Notes: generated from the sequence alone by a model not told the origin. Positions 24,932-32,952 are shown, counted from the stretch's first letter. The stretch: 33,149 bases of DNA from Lachnospiraceae bacterium (GCA_021771695.1 JAETON010000030.1:1-33149), one strand, 5' to 3'. Numbers and translations: made by a program.

Positions 24932-26113
24932 ATGAACCAAAATTTTTCAGAAAGAATTTTAAAAACACCAGCATCATTTATTCGTGAGATTTTAAAAGTA
25001 ACAGAAAATGATGAGATAATTTCTTTTGCAGGAGGATTACCGAATCCAATATCTTTTCCAAAAGAACAATTACGAGAGTCTATGGAGCGGATTATTACAG
25101 AGCATGGAGATAAAGTGTTTCAATATTCCAGTACAGAAGGATATTTACCGCTGCGGCAATGGATTGCAAAGCAGTATAAAAAAACCTATCGAAATGATAT
25201 AGAGCCGGAAGATATATTGATTACAACGGGTTCTCAACAAGCTTTGGATTTAATGGGAAAAGTTCTTATAAATCAAGGTGATGTTCTCGGAATTGAAGAA
25301 CCTGGATATTTGGGGGCAATTCAGGCATTTACTATGTATGAACCGGATTTCGCACCAATTCCTTTATTAGAAGATGGATTGGATATTGAATACTTAGATA
25401 AGATTTTGAAAGAAAAGAAGATGAAGTTGTTATATACAGTTCCTAATTTCCAAAATCCAACAGGTTTGACTTATTCTAAGCAAAAGAGAAAGGAATTGTG
25501 TGAAATTTTGAAAGAGCATCAGACTTATTTAATTGAAGATGATCCTTATGGAAAACTTAGATTTCAAGGAGAAAGTTATCCATATATTGGTTCCTTTGGT
25601 TTAGAGAGAAGTGTTCTATTTGGAACAATTTCTAAAACTATTACACCTGGCATGCGCTTGGGGTGGATTTGTACAAAAAATAAAGAATTAATGAGGCATT
25701 TGGTGACAGCAAAGCAGGCATCAGATTTACACAGTAATATTTTCACACAATATATGGTATATGATTATTTGACAAATTATGATTTAGAAAAACATATACA
25801 AAAAATTAAAAGTTTATATTTGGAACAAAGTACTGCAATGCAAAAGGCTATGAAAGAATATTTTCCAGAAAATGTTTCCTATACAAAACCTAAGGGCGGA
25901 ATGTTTGTATGGGGAAGTCTTCCAGAAGGAAAGTCATCATTAGAATTGTTCCATAAAGCCATTCAACGAAAAGTTGCATTTGTGCCTGGAAATCCATTCT
26001 ATGTAGATGATTCAAAAATGGTACCTGCATTTCGATTAAATTATACAAATATGAAGCCTCCTATGATTCGGAAAGGTATTCAGATTTTGGGAGAAACCAT
26101 GAAAGAAATATAA
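24932..26113 (+). CDS. PLP-dependent aminotransferase, class I/II (2-aminoadipate/branched-chain type)
   Basis: A 393-aa fold-type I aminotransferase of the group containing LysN/ARO8-like and MocR-catalytic-domain enzymes, with no DNA-binding domain. Visible motifs are ISFAGGLPNPISFP (substrate-specificity loop), YSSTEGYLPLR, TTGSQQALDL, VPNFQNPTG, EDDPYGKLRF (PLP-pyridine Asp and Tyr), GTISKTITPGMRLGW (Schiff-base Lys in SK, phosphate Arg) and FRLNYTNM (carboxylate-binding Arg). ATG 24932 follows ATAGGAGGGAAA. The valine T-box directly upstream implies that its physiological role is in valine or other branched-chain amino acid supply; this is an inference from control, not from the active site. 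It is followed by the GH18 gene after 58 bp. Confidence 0.9.
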   Translation: MNQNFSERILKTPASFIREILKVTENDEIISFAGGLPNPISFPKEQLRESMERIITEHGDKVFQYSSTEGYLPLRQWIAKQYKKTYRNDIEPEDILITTGSQQALDLMGKVLINQGDVLGIEEPGYLGAIQAFTMYEPDFAPIPLLEDGLDIEYLDKILKEKKMKLLYTVPNFQNPTGLTYSKQKRKELCEILKEHQTYLIEDDPYGKLRFQGESYPYIGSFGLERSVLFGTISKTITPGMRLGWICTKNKELMRHLVTAKQASDLHSNIFTQYMVYDYLTNYDLEKHIQKIKSLYLEQSTAMQKAMKEYFPENVSYTKPKGGMFVWGSLPEGKSSLELFHKAIQRKVAFVPGNPFYVDDSKMVPAFRLNYTNMKPPMIRKGIQILGETMKEI

Positions 26114-26171
26114 AAATTATAGTGATGTTGGGCTTGATTTCGGCATATAAATAGGAAAAAAGGTTTTTGTC

Positions 26172-27437
26172 ATGATTCATGTGGTAAAACAGGGAGAAAC
26201 AATTTCTTCGATTGCGTTTGATTATGGAGTATCCCCAGAAAGGCTGGCTTATGATAATCAAGTATCTGGAGAGGCGTTAGCAGAAGGGCAGGCACTGTTG
26301 GTGCTGATTCCAGAGATTATTCATTCTGCCGCACCGGGAGAAACAGTATATTCTATCAGCCGGAAATATCAAACTTCCGTGCTGCAAATATATAGAAATA
26401 ATCCATATCTTTTGCAAAGTGTGTTAAAGCCTGGAGATGTACTTGCAATTTCTTTTACGCAGCCAAAGATGGGGGATATGGAATTGATCGGATATGCTTA
26501 TCCATTTATCAGCGATGATATTTTAGATAAGGTGTTACTTTACATTCGGGAACTGTTGGTATTTTCTTATGGATTTACAAGGATGGGAGAGTTGATACCG
26601 CCGCGGGGGGAAGAAAGATTGATTGAAAAAGCCAGAGAAATGGGGGTACGTCCTATTTTGGTATTAACTCCTTTTTCAGAGTCGGGAACTTTTAGTAATC
26701 AATTGGTTAAGGCAGTATCTGAGGATCTTCCCATGCAGAAACGATTAATTGAAAATCTTCTTTTTACAGTACGGGAGAAAAATTATGGAGGTGTAGACGT
26801 AGATTTTGAATATATACTGCCGGAGGATAAAGATGGATATGCAGCATTTGTGGCAAATCTTCAAACAACAATGTCTGCCCAAGAGTATAGTGTATCAGTG
26901 GCATTGGCTCCGAAAATATCCGCAGAGCAGAAGGGACTTTTGTATGAAGGGGTAGATTATTCGGCTTTAGGAAAGGCTGCGGATCATGTGTTTTTAATGA
27001 CCTATGAATGGGGTTATACATATGGTCCGCCGATGGCAGTAGCACCAATCAATAAAGTCCGGCAGGTGTTAGATTATGCAGTGACGGAAATCCCAACAGA
27101 AAAGATTTTTATGGGAATTCCTAATTATGCTTATGACTGGCCGCTTCCTTATGAAAAAGGAGTTACCAAAGCAGAAACGATTGGAAATGTGCAAGCGGTC
27201 CATCGAGCATTGCAATATGGCGTTCCGATTTTATTTGATGAAATAGCAATGACGCCGTATTTTCGATATATTTCTGAAGGAATAGAACATGAGGTATGGT
27301 TTGAAGATGTAAGGAGTATACAAGCAAAAGCAGATTTAATAAAGGAATACGGATTTGCAGGCGGCGGATATTGGAATTTGATGCGTCCATTCCGTTCAAA
27401 TTGGCTGTATTTTAACAGTATGTTTGATTTAGAGTAA
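26172..27437 (+). CDS. LysM-GH18 spore cortex / cell-wall glucosaminidase (YaaH/SleL-like)
   Basis: A 421-aa protein with two LysM peptidoglycan-binding repeats (about 2-47 with VKQGETISSIAFDYGVS, and 51-96 with AAPGETVYSISRKYQTS) and a glycoside hydrolase 18 barrel (about 105-415). The catalytic motif is GGVDVDFEY, with the acid Glu near residue 212, and the barrel ends in GFAGGGYWNLMRPF. No signal peptide is present, as in YaaH/SleL proteins, which are deposited on spores and degrade cortex muropeptides at germination. ATG 26172 follows AAAAAAGG at 8 bases. No terminator separates it from the aminotransferase gene, so read-through from the T-box promoter is possible. Confidence 0.88.
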   Translation: MIHVVKQGETISSIAFDYGVSPERLAYDNQVSGEALAEGQALLVLIPEIIHSAAPGETVYSISRKYQTSVLQIYRNNPYLLQSVLKPGDVLAISFTQPKMGDMELIGYAYPFISDDILDKVLLYIRELLVFSYGFTRMGELIPPRGEERLIEKAREMGVRPILVLTPFSESGTFSNQLVKAVSEDLPMQKRLIENLLFTVREKNYGGVDVDFEYILPEDKDGYAAFVANLQTTMSAQEYSVSVALAPKISAEQKGLLYEGVDYSALGKAADHVFLMTYEWGYTYGPPMAVAPINKVRQVLDYAVTEIPTEKIFMGIPNYAYDWPLPYEKGVTKAETIGNVQAVHRALQYGVPILFDEIAMTPYFRYISEGIEHEVWFEDVRSIQAKADLIKEYGFAGGGYWNLMRPFRSNWLYFNSMFDLE

Positions 27438-27463
27438 AAAAGTGAAAAAATATGAAAAAACAC

Positions 27464-27492
27464 TTGCAAAATAATTCAAAATTCGATAAAGT
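27464..27492 (+). promoter_or_regulatory. Promoter of the glycine riboswitch / symporter transcript
   Basis: TTGCAA (27464-27469), a 17-bp spacer and TAAAGT (27487-27492), about 55 bp upstream of the aptamer. Confidence 0.55.
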
Positions 27493-27549
27493 AGACATTG
27501 CGAATTTAAAATTGATGAACATGGGTTTTCGACCATACGGAAACTGGAA

Positions 27550-27630
27550 TCTCTGGAGAGTCTCATAAATGAGCGCCGAAGGTGTACGGCTGTGAGAAAG
27601 CAGCTAATCTCTCAGGCAAAAGGACAGAGC
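27550..27630 (+). ncRNA. Glycine riboswitch, single aptamer
   Basis: The conserved gcvT-type core is present: GGAGAG, then GCGCCGAAGG, and AATCTCTCAGGCAAAAGGAC followed by AGAGC. Only one aptamer is visible, where many species have two in tandem. A short hairpin (ATGG 27521-27524 with CCAT 27533-27536) lies directly 5' and could be the reduced ghost aptamer of single-aptamer types. It precedes a terminator and an alanine/glycine symporter gene, so glycine probably controls glycine import; for a transporter an OFF response is likely but not shown by sequence. Confidence 0.93.
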
Positions 27631-27661
27631 TTAATAAGCAATGTGTAAGATACTCTTTAGG

Positions 27662-27688
27662 GGGCTGATGTTTAATCAGCTCTTTTTT
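27662..27688 (+). terminator. Expression-platform terminator of the glycine riboswitch
   Basis: GGGCTGAT (27662-27669) pairs with ATCAGCTC (27675-27682) with one G-U pair, followed by TTTTTT. It lies 32 bp after the aptamer and 105 bp before the symporter gene. The remaining 27689-27792 is AT-rich leader with nothing else seen. Confidence 0.85.
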
Positions 27689-27792
27689 GCGTGTTTTTAC
27701 AGCACTTGGTGGACTCAAAATAAAATATATGCCTAAAAGAAGTTATATGTTGAATATTCGCATAATTTATTTTATTTTTGGAGGAAAAAACT

Positions 27793-29205
27793 ATGTTTAA
27801 AGCATTAAATAGTGCATTGATAAATATTGACAATTTTATTTGGGGAATCCCATTAATTGTTCTGATTTTAGCAGCAGGTATCTTCCTGACGATTCGGTTA
27901 AAAGGACTTCAAGTAAAACATTTAGGGAAAGCATTGTATTATATTTTCCACAATGAGAAAGATGGTACAGGTGAAGTTACTAGTTTTGGAGCATTATGTA
28001 CGGCACTTTCTGCGACAATTGGTACCGGAAATATTGTCGGCTGTGCTACAGCGATTGTAGCAGGTGGTCCGGGAGCATTGTTTTGGATGTGGCTGGCAGC
28101 ATTCTTTGGTATGGCTACCAAATATGCAGAAGGGATGCTGGCAGTAAAATATCGTGAAATTGATGCAGATGGACATGCATTGGGCGGCCCATTCTATTAC
28201 ATAGAAAAAGGAATGGGCAAGAACTGGAAATGGCTGGCAAAATTGTTCTGTATTTTTGGAACAATGGTTGGATTGTTTGGAATCGGAACATTTACACAAG
28301 TGAATGGAATTACATCCGCAGTTAATAATTTTTTTGATCCTAATAATGCAAATTCAATTGTTTTATTTGGAAGAAATTATTCTTGGAGTGTAGTAATTGC
28401 AGGAATTATTTTGACAGTTTGCGTAGGACTGGTTGTTATTGGCGGTATTAAACGTATTTCCAAAGTATCAGAGATTATTGTGCCTTTTATGGCAGTTACA
28501 TATATTGCAACATGTCTGTTGATTGTATTTACACATCTTCTACAACTTCCGGCAGCATTTGCCGAAATCATACAGTCTGCATTTGGACTTCGTGCCATGG
28601 CAGGAGGAGCATTGGGAACTATGATGGTTGCGATGCAGAAAGGAATTGCCCGTGGTATTTTCTCCAATGAGGCAGGACTTGGTTCTGCACCGATTGCAGC
28701 GGCAGCAGCACAGACCAATGAACCGGTTCGACAGGGACTGGTTTCCATGACGGGAACTTTTATTGATACAATTGTGGTATGTACAATGACAGGGCTTGCT
28801 ATTGTTATGACAGGTGCATGGGATATGGGACTAGAAGGTGTCGAAGTCACAACGAAGGCATTTGCCATGGGACTTCCATTTCCGGAAAGAGTGTCAGCAT
28901 TCATTTTAATGATGTGTTTGGTATTCTTTGCTTTTACAACAATTCTTGGATGGGATTATTATAGTGAACGCTGTTTGGAATATTTGACCAATGGGAAGCA
29001 GATAGTCGTGGCAGTATTTAAATGGCTGTATATTTTAGCTGTATTTATCGGACCGTTTATGACCGTAGAAGCTGTTTGGACCATTGCGGATATATGTAAT
29101 GGATTGATGGCATTTCCGAACTTAGTAGCTCTTTTGGCATTAAATGGGGATGTGGTATCTGAAACAAAAAGTTATTTTGAAAGATTAAAAGGAAGAATGG
29201 AATAG
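27793..29205 (+). CDS. Alanine/glycine:cation symporter (AGCS family)
   Basis: A 470-aa sodium-coupled importer of alanine or glycine with about 11 membrane helices. Family signatures are TSFGALCTALSATIGTGNIVG (substrate and sodium site in TM2), GPFYYIEKGMGKNW, GMVAMQKGIARGIFSNEAGLGSAPIAAAAA-type residues (segment near residues 275-305) and GWDYYSERCLEYL. ATG 27793 lies after GGAGGAAAAAA; TTG 27778 is in frame but overlaps that ribosome binding site. The upstream glycine riboswitch points to glycine as a physiological substrate. Confidence 0.93.
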   Translation: MFKALNSALINIDNFIWGIPLIVLILAAGIFLTIRLKGLQVKHLGKALYYIFHNEKDGTGEVTSFGALCTALSATIGTGNIVGCATAIVAGGPGALFWMWLAAFFGMATKYAEGMLAVKYREIDADGHALGGPFYYIEKGMGKNWKWLAKLFCIFGTMVGLFGIGTFTQVNGITSAVNNFFDPNNANSIVLFGRNYSWSVVIAGIILTVCVGLVVIGGIKRISKVSEIIVPFMAVTYIATCLLIVFTHLLQLPAAFAEIIQSAFGLRAMAGGALGTMMVAMQKGIARGIFSNEAGLGSAPIAAAAAQTNEPVRQGLVSMTGTFIDTIVVCTMTGLAIVMTGAWDMGLEGVEVTTKAFAMGLPFPERVSAFILMMCLVFFAFTTILGWDYYSERCLEYLTNGKQIVVAVFKWLYILAVFIGPFMTVEAVWTIADICNGLMAFPNLVALLALNGDVVSETKSYFERLKGRME

Positions 29206-29217
29206 GGAAAATACTTC

Positions 29218-29246
29218 TTTACTTTAGCACACTGATATTGTATAGT
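29218..29246 (+). promoter_or_regulatory. Promoter of yerC
   Basis: TTTACT (29218-29223), a 17-bp spacer and TATAGT (29241-29246), 35 bp upstream of the yerC start. No terminator separates it from the symporter gene. Confidence 0.5.
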
Positions 29247-29280
29247 GTTGGTAGGAGTAACAGAAAGGAAGTATATGCCA

Positions 29281-29568
29281 ATGAGTAAAAAAATAAAGAC
29301 AGAAGCCGTGAAAAGATTATTTCAGGCAGTGTTGACATTAGAGACAGAAGAAGAATGCTTTACATTTTTTGAGGATCTGTGTACGGTGAATGAATTGGAA
29401 TCGTTGGCTCAGAGATTTGAAGTAGCTTCGATGCTGCGTGATAAGCATACTTATCTGGAAGTCGCAGAGAAGACTGGAGCTTCTACAGCAACGATCAGTC
29501 GAGTGAATCGTTCGCTGAATTATGGAAGTGACGGTTATGACATGGTATTTAAACGAATGAAGAAATAG
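29281..29568 (+). CDS. yerC: YerC/YecD-family TrpR-like DNA-binding protein
   Basis: A 95-aa helix-turn-helix protein of the TrpR-related YerC/YecD family. It has ECFTFFEDLCTVNELESLAQRFEVASML and the recognition helix region TYLEVAEKTGASTATISRVNRSLNYG, the same fold as the tryptophan repressor. Its ligand and targets are not established. ATG 29281 is chosen because AAAGGAAG lies 9 bases before it; ATG 29275 would leave only 3 bases. In Bacillus subtilis yerC lies next to pcrB-pcrA; here pcrA is also close, separated by a minus-strand gene. Its stop codon is inside the shared terminator palindrome. Confidence 0.85.
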   Translation: MSKKIKTEAVKRLFQAVLTLETEEECFTFFEDLCTVNELESLAQRFEVASMLRDKHTYLEVAEKTGASTATISRVNRSLNYGSDGYDMVFKRMKK

Positions 29569-29590
29569 GAGAATCCTATTTCTTCTTTTT
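29560..29590. terminator. Palindromic terminator containing both convergent stop codons
   Basis: A perfect 11-bp stem, AAGAAATAGGA (29560-29570) with TCCTATTTCTT (29574-29584), has a 3-base loop and is followed by CTTTTTTTTG on the plus strand. The yerC stop TAG (29566-29568) and the minus-gene stop (29576-29578) sit at mirror positions in the stem. The plus-strand T run encodes the poly-Lys end of the minus-strand protein. Confidence 0.85.
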
Positions 29591-30184
29591 TTGTTTCTTA
29601 TCTGGTTCGGGAGTCTCGTATAATTCGTCAATCATTTTTTCAATGACTTGTTTTCTTAAATAAATATCATATCCTAGTAACGTTATAAATGAAAACTGCT
29701 GCAGCATTTCTTTCTTTTTTCCATCGGAAAGACCTTGAAAGGTTTCCTGTGCTTTTTGGAAAGTTTCCATAATGGATTCTTTGATGGAACTGTTATGGGC
29801 ATGTTCCATTTCAAAAATTTCTTTATAGATTTTATAAAAAGAGTTATCTTTTGTTTCTGTATAAAAGTGTTCTGTGAGCGGGTCCAAAATATTTTTAATA
29901 TCTGCGATGGACAAAAAATTCTTTAAATAGTAGATATAAATTAAAAGAATCATATGGTTTTTCGAGTACTTCTTTTTGTGAGATGACGGAAGCAGATGAT
30001 TTTTTGAGTAATTATTAATCATCGTTTTTGTAAAAATTTTATCGGTCTCATAGCGTTTTGTATTCATAAGCTGTTCATCTAAAAAGGTAGTTACTTGATC
30101 CATATATAATTCAATGTTTGGAATATCTTCTGGGGCTACGTAGTCAAGTTCCATCCACTTTTCTAATTTTTTTTCAAATTCCAT
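29576..30184 (-). CDS. DUF1836 protein (MerR-like helix-turn-helix, probable regulator)
   Basis: A 202-aa protein of the DUF1836 family. The conserved block is DIPNIELYMDQVTTFLDEQL, then RYETDKIFTKTMINNYSKN and LLPSSHKKKYSKNHMILLI, ending in LSIADIKNIL. This resembles the winged-helix arrangement of MerR-type regulators, so DNA binding is likely but not proven. The C-terminus is Lys-rich (KKQKKKK) because it is read through the terminator T tract. ATG 30184 follows AAGGAGAAC. It has its own promoter and diverges from pcrA. Confidence 0.82.
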   Translation of the reverse strand: MEFEKKLEKWMELDYVAPEDIPNIELYMDQVTTFLDEQLMNTKRYETDKIFTKTMINNYSKNHLLPSSHKKKYSKNHMILLIYIYYLKNFLSIADIKNILDPLTEHFYTETKDNSFYKIYKEIFEMEHAHNSSIKESIMETFQKAQETFQGLSDGKKKEMLQQFSFITLLGYDIYLRKQVIEKMIDELYETPEPDKKQKKKK

Positions 30185-30210
30185 GATTGTTCTCCTTATT
30201 TCATAGCTAT

Positions 30211-30239
30211 ATTATAAGGTTATTTATTTTGTAAAACAA
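30211..30239 (-). promoter_or_regulatory. Promoter of the DUF1836 gene
   Basis: Minus-strand TTGTTT (30234-30239), a 17-bp spacer and a perfect TATAAT (30211-30216), 26 bp before the start codon. Confidence 0.65.
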
Positions 30240-30256
30240 GAGTTCTGTGCATTTTG

Positions 30257-30285
30257 TTTCCAGATATGTTATACTAAAAACCTCT
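30257..30285 (+). promoter_or_regulatory. Promoter of pcrA
   Basis: TTTCCA (30257-30262), a 17-bp spacer and TATACT (30280-30285) with an extended TGT before it. It is divergent from the DUF1836 promoter, with the two -35 elements 17 bp apart. Confidence 0.6.
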
Positions 30286-30314
30286 TGAGAACATAGATAG
30301 AAAGGGAAAGTCTT

Positions 30315-32522
30315 ATGGGAATTTATGATACATTGAATGAACAGCAGAAGGAGGCTGTTTTTTGTACAGAAGGACCGCTGTTACTGCTGGCAGGAGCAGG
30401 TTCTGGGAAAACGAGAGTATTAACGCACAGAATTGCATATTTGATAGAACAAGGTGTGAATCCGTATCATATCATGGCAATTACATTTACGAATAAAGCT
30501 GCCAGAGAAATGAGGGAAAGAGTAGACGATTTGGTAGGATGTGGTGCAGAACATATCTGGGTCAGCACCTTTCATTCTACGTGTGTCAGAATTTTAAGAA
30601 GGCATATTGATAAATTAGGATATGGAAATAGTTTTACGATTTATGATGCAGACGATCAGAAAACTTTAATGAAAGAAATATGCAAACGATACAAGATTGA
30701 TACAAAGGTGATGCCGGAGCGGAGTATTATCAATGCAATCTCTTCTGCAAAAGATGAATTTATCACACCATCTGAATATGAGATGAAGTATCAATATGAT
30801 TTTAAGAAAAAAAAGATTGCAGAGATATATAAAGAGTATCAAAAACAGTTAAAATCAAATAATGCATTGGATTTTGATGACCTATTGTTTAAAACAGTGG
30901 AATTGTTCCAGTTTCATCCGGAAATTCTGGATTATTATCAAGACCGCTTCCGTTATATCATGGTGGATGAATATCAAGATACGAATACGATACAGTTTCA
31001 ATTGATTAGTATGCTGGCACGGAAATATAGAAATTTATGTGTGGTCGGAGATGACGATCAGTCAATTTATAAATTTCGAGGTGCCAATGTAAAAAATATT
31101 TTAAATTTTGAAAATGTGTTTCCAGATGCAGTTACGATTAAACTGGAGCAGAATTACCGTTCTACACAAAATATTTTAAATGCTGCCAATGGAGTAATTG
31201 CGAATAACGAAGGAAGAAAAGAAAAGAAACTTTGGACAGAAAATGAAGAAGGAGATTTGATTGAATTTCATCAATATGGAACAGAATACGAAGAGGCAGG
31301 GCAGATTGTCAATGAAATTGAAAAGCTAGCAAACGAGGGATATGATTATAAAAGTATGGCGGTTCTTTACCGTACCAATGCCCAGTCTCGTGTATTTGAA
31401 GAACGCTTTATGTTAAAAAATATTCCATACCGCATTGTCGGAGGAACGAATTTCTATCAAAGAAAAGAAATTAAAGATATGATTTGTTATCTGAAGGCTG
31501 TGGACAATGGAATGGATGATTTGGCTGCAAAGCGTATTATTAATGTACCTCGAAGAGGAATTGGGGCAGCATCTATTAATAAAATTCAGATGTATGCCAT
31601 AGAGCAGAATATTGGATTTTTGGATGCATGTTTTCAGGCAGAGGACATTGCATCTTTGGGAAATGCAAAAAAGAAAATACAAAGATTTGCTGATTTAGTC
31701 CAAGATTTCAGAGAGCAGCAAAAAAAAGGTTCTTTGGAAGAATTATTTCATTATATTATAGATAAAACTGGCTATGTAAAGGGCTTAGAAGCAGAGGAAA
31801 CGGAGGAAGCACAGGGAAGAATTGAAAATATCAATGAACTTTTAAATAAGATTGTCACTTATGAGACAGAAGCAGAACTACCAACTCTGTCAGAACTTTT
31901 AGAAGAGATAGCATTGGTAGCGGATATTGATAATTTGGAGGAATCTGATAACAGAGTTGTTTTGATGACGTTACATAGTGCCAAGGGACTGGAGTTTCCA
32001 TATGTATTTATCTGTGGAATGGAAGATGGAATTTTTCCTAGTTATATGACGATTGTGTCAGAAGATGATGAAGAAATGGAAGAGGAACGCAGGCTTTGTT
32101 ACGTGGGAATTACCCGTGCGAAAAGAAAACTGTATTTAAGTGCTGCACAGCGGAGGATGGTGCGGGGGCAGACGCAGTTTAATAAAGTGTCTAAATTTAT
32201 TGATGAAATTCCGGAACAATTATTAAAATTGGATGATGGAATTAATTTAAAAGAAAAACGTCCGGAGAAAGCCTTGTTTTCAGCGGGCAGGAATCAAAGA
32301 TTCCGAAAGCCTTATCAAGCAAAATCTTTTGCATCAGCCAAAATGGAATCTCTATCCTACGAGGCAGGTGATTGTGTAAAACACGTGAAATTTGGGAAAG
32401 GAACTGTTATGGAAATTGTTTCCGGGGGACGAGATTTTGAAGTGACAGTAGATTTTGAAAAATGTGGTGTAAAGAAGATGTTTGCTTCCTTTGCAAAATT
32501 GAAAAAAGTCGATGAAAATTAG
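30315..32522 (+). CDS. pcrA: ATP-dependent DNA helicase PcrA
   Basis: The essential Gram-positive 3'-5' helicase for nucleotide excision repair, plasmid replication and removal of RecA filaments and stalled RNA polymerase. The 735-aa length is typical. Motifs: Q motif LNEQQKEAV, Walker A GAGSGKT (27-33), TFTNKAAREM, DEYQD (218-222), [36 protein letters not shown] and EERRLCYVGITRAK. The C-terminus has the Tudor-like RNA-polymerase-binding fold: GDCVKHVKFGKGTVMEI, then VDFEKCGVKKMFASFAKL. ATG 30315 follows AAAGGGAAAG. pcrB and ligA, its usual neighbours in Bacillus, are not here. Confidence 0.96.
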   Translation: MGIYDTLNEQQKEAVFCTEGPLLLLAGAGSGKTRVLTHRIAYLIEQGVNPYHIMAITFTNKAAREMRERVDDLVGCGAEHIWVSTFHSTCVRILRRHIDKLGYGNSFTIYDADDQKTLMKEICKRYKIDTKVMPERSIINAISSAKDEFITPSEYEMKYQYDFKKKKIAEIYKEYQKQLKSNNALDFDDLLFKTVELFQFHPEILDYYQDRFRYIMVDEYQDTNTIQFQLISMLARKYRNLCVVGDDDQSIYKFRGANVKNILNFENVFPDAVTIKLEQNYRSTQNILNAANGVIANNEGRKEKKLWTENEEGDLIEFHQYGTEYEEAGQIVNEIEKLANEGYDYKSMAVLYRTNAQSRVFEERFMLKNIPYRIVGGTNFYQRKEIKDMICYLKAVDNGMDDLAAKRIINVPRRGIGAASINKIQMYAIEQNIGFLDACFQAEDIASLGNAKKKIQRFADLVQDFREQQKKGSLEELFHYIIDKTGYVKGLEAEETEEAQGRIENINELLNKIVTYETEAELPTLSELLEEIALVADIDNLEESDNRVVLMTLHSAKGLEFPYVFICGMEDGIFPSYMTIVSEDDEEMEEERRLCYVGITRAKRKLYLSAAQRRMVRGQTQFNKVSKFIDEIPEQLLKLDDGINLKEKRPEKALFSAGRNQRFRKPYQAKSFASAKMESLSYEAGDCVKHVKFGKGTVMEIVSGGRDFEVTVDFEKCGVKKMFASFAKLKKVDEN

Positions 32523-32530
32523 TAAAAATG

Positions 32531-32560
32531 TTAGTAATGAATCAGAATAAGTGATATAAT
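32531..32560 (+). promoter_or_regulatory. Promoter of the small acidic membrane protein gene
   Basis: A perfect extended -10, TGATATAAT (hexamer 32555-32560), with a weak TTAGTA at 32531-32536. It is 30 bp before the start codon, so the gene has its own transcript. Confidence 0.6.
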
Positions 32561-32590
32561 AAAAAAAACACATAAGAAAGGGTGAAAGAC

Positions 32591-32857
32591 ATGAAAAATT
32601 TAAGTGATTTTTTAGAAATGGCAAAAGTATCTGACATCATGAACAAGAAGGAGAAAGAAGAAAATAAAATTGTATGGGCATTAGCAATTATTGGTGCGAT
32701 TGCAGCAGTAGCAGGAATTGCATATGCGGTTTATAAGTATTTAACACCTGATTATATGGATGATTTTGACGAAGATTTCGATGATGATTTTGATGATGAT
32801 TTCTTTGAAGATGAAGAACTGGACGTAACAGAAGAAGATATTGAAGAAGTAGAATAA
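32591..32857 (+). CDS. Small single-pass membrane protein with acidic tail
   Basis: An 88-aa protein. A charged helical N-terminus (1-27) is followed by one hydrophobic segment, IVWALAIIGAIAAVAGIAYAVYKYL (28-52 region). A very acidic C-terminal tail (about 56-88) is dominated by Asp, Glu and Phe in DDFDEDFDDDF-type repeats. ATG 32591 follows AAAGGGTG; a GTG at 32582 overlaps that site. I do not recognise a characterised family, though similar short TM plus acid-tail proteins are common in Lachnospiraceae. The tail could bind cations or basic partners such as nucleic-acid proteins; this is speculation. It has its own promoter and terminator. Confidence 0.75.
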   Translation: MKNLSDFLEMAKVSDIMNKKEKEENKIVWALAIIGAIAAVAGIAYAVYKYLTPDYMDDFDEDFDDDFDDDFFEDEELDVTEEDIEEVE

Positions 32858-32872
32858 TAGAACGGATGATGA

Positions 32873-32914
32873 GACATCTGTGGAACGATATATCATTCCG
32901 CAGGTGTCTTTTTT
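32873..32914 (+). terminator. Rho-independent terminator after the small acidic protein gene
   Basis: The 13-bp stem GACATCTGTGGAA (32873-32885) pairs with TTCCGCAGGTGTC (32896-32908) with two G-U pairs, followed by TTTTTT. Confidence 0.88.
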
Positions 32915-32952
32915 CTTCTCTTTTAAGCTCTCAAAAAAAGTTAAAAAAAATG

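Noticed and set aside
28377-28904. 175-codon open frame on the minus strand
   Set aside because: Antisense shadow of the AGCS symporter gene, with no start signal and no family resemblance.
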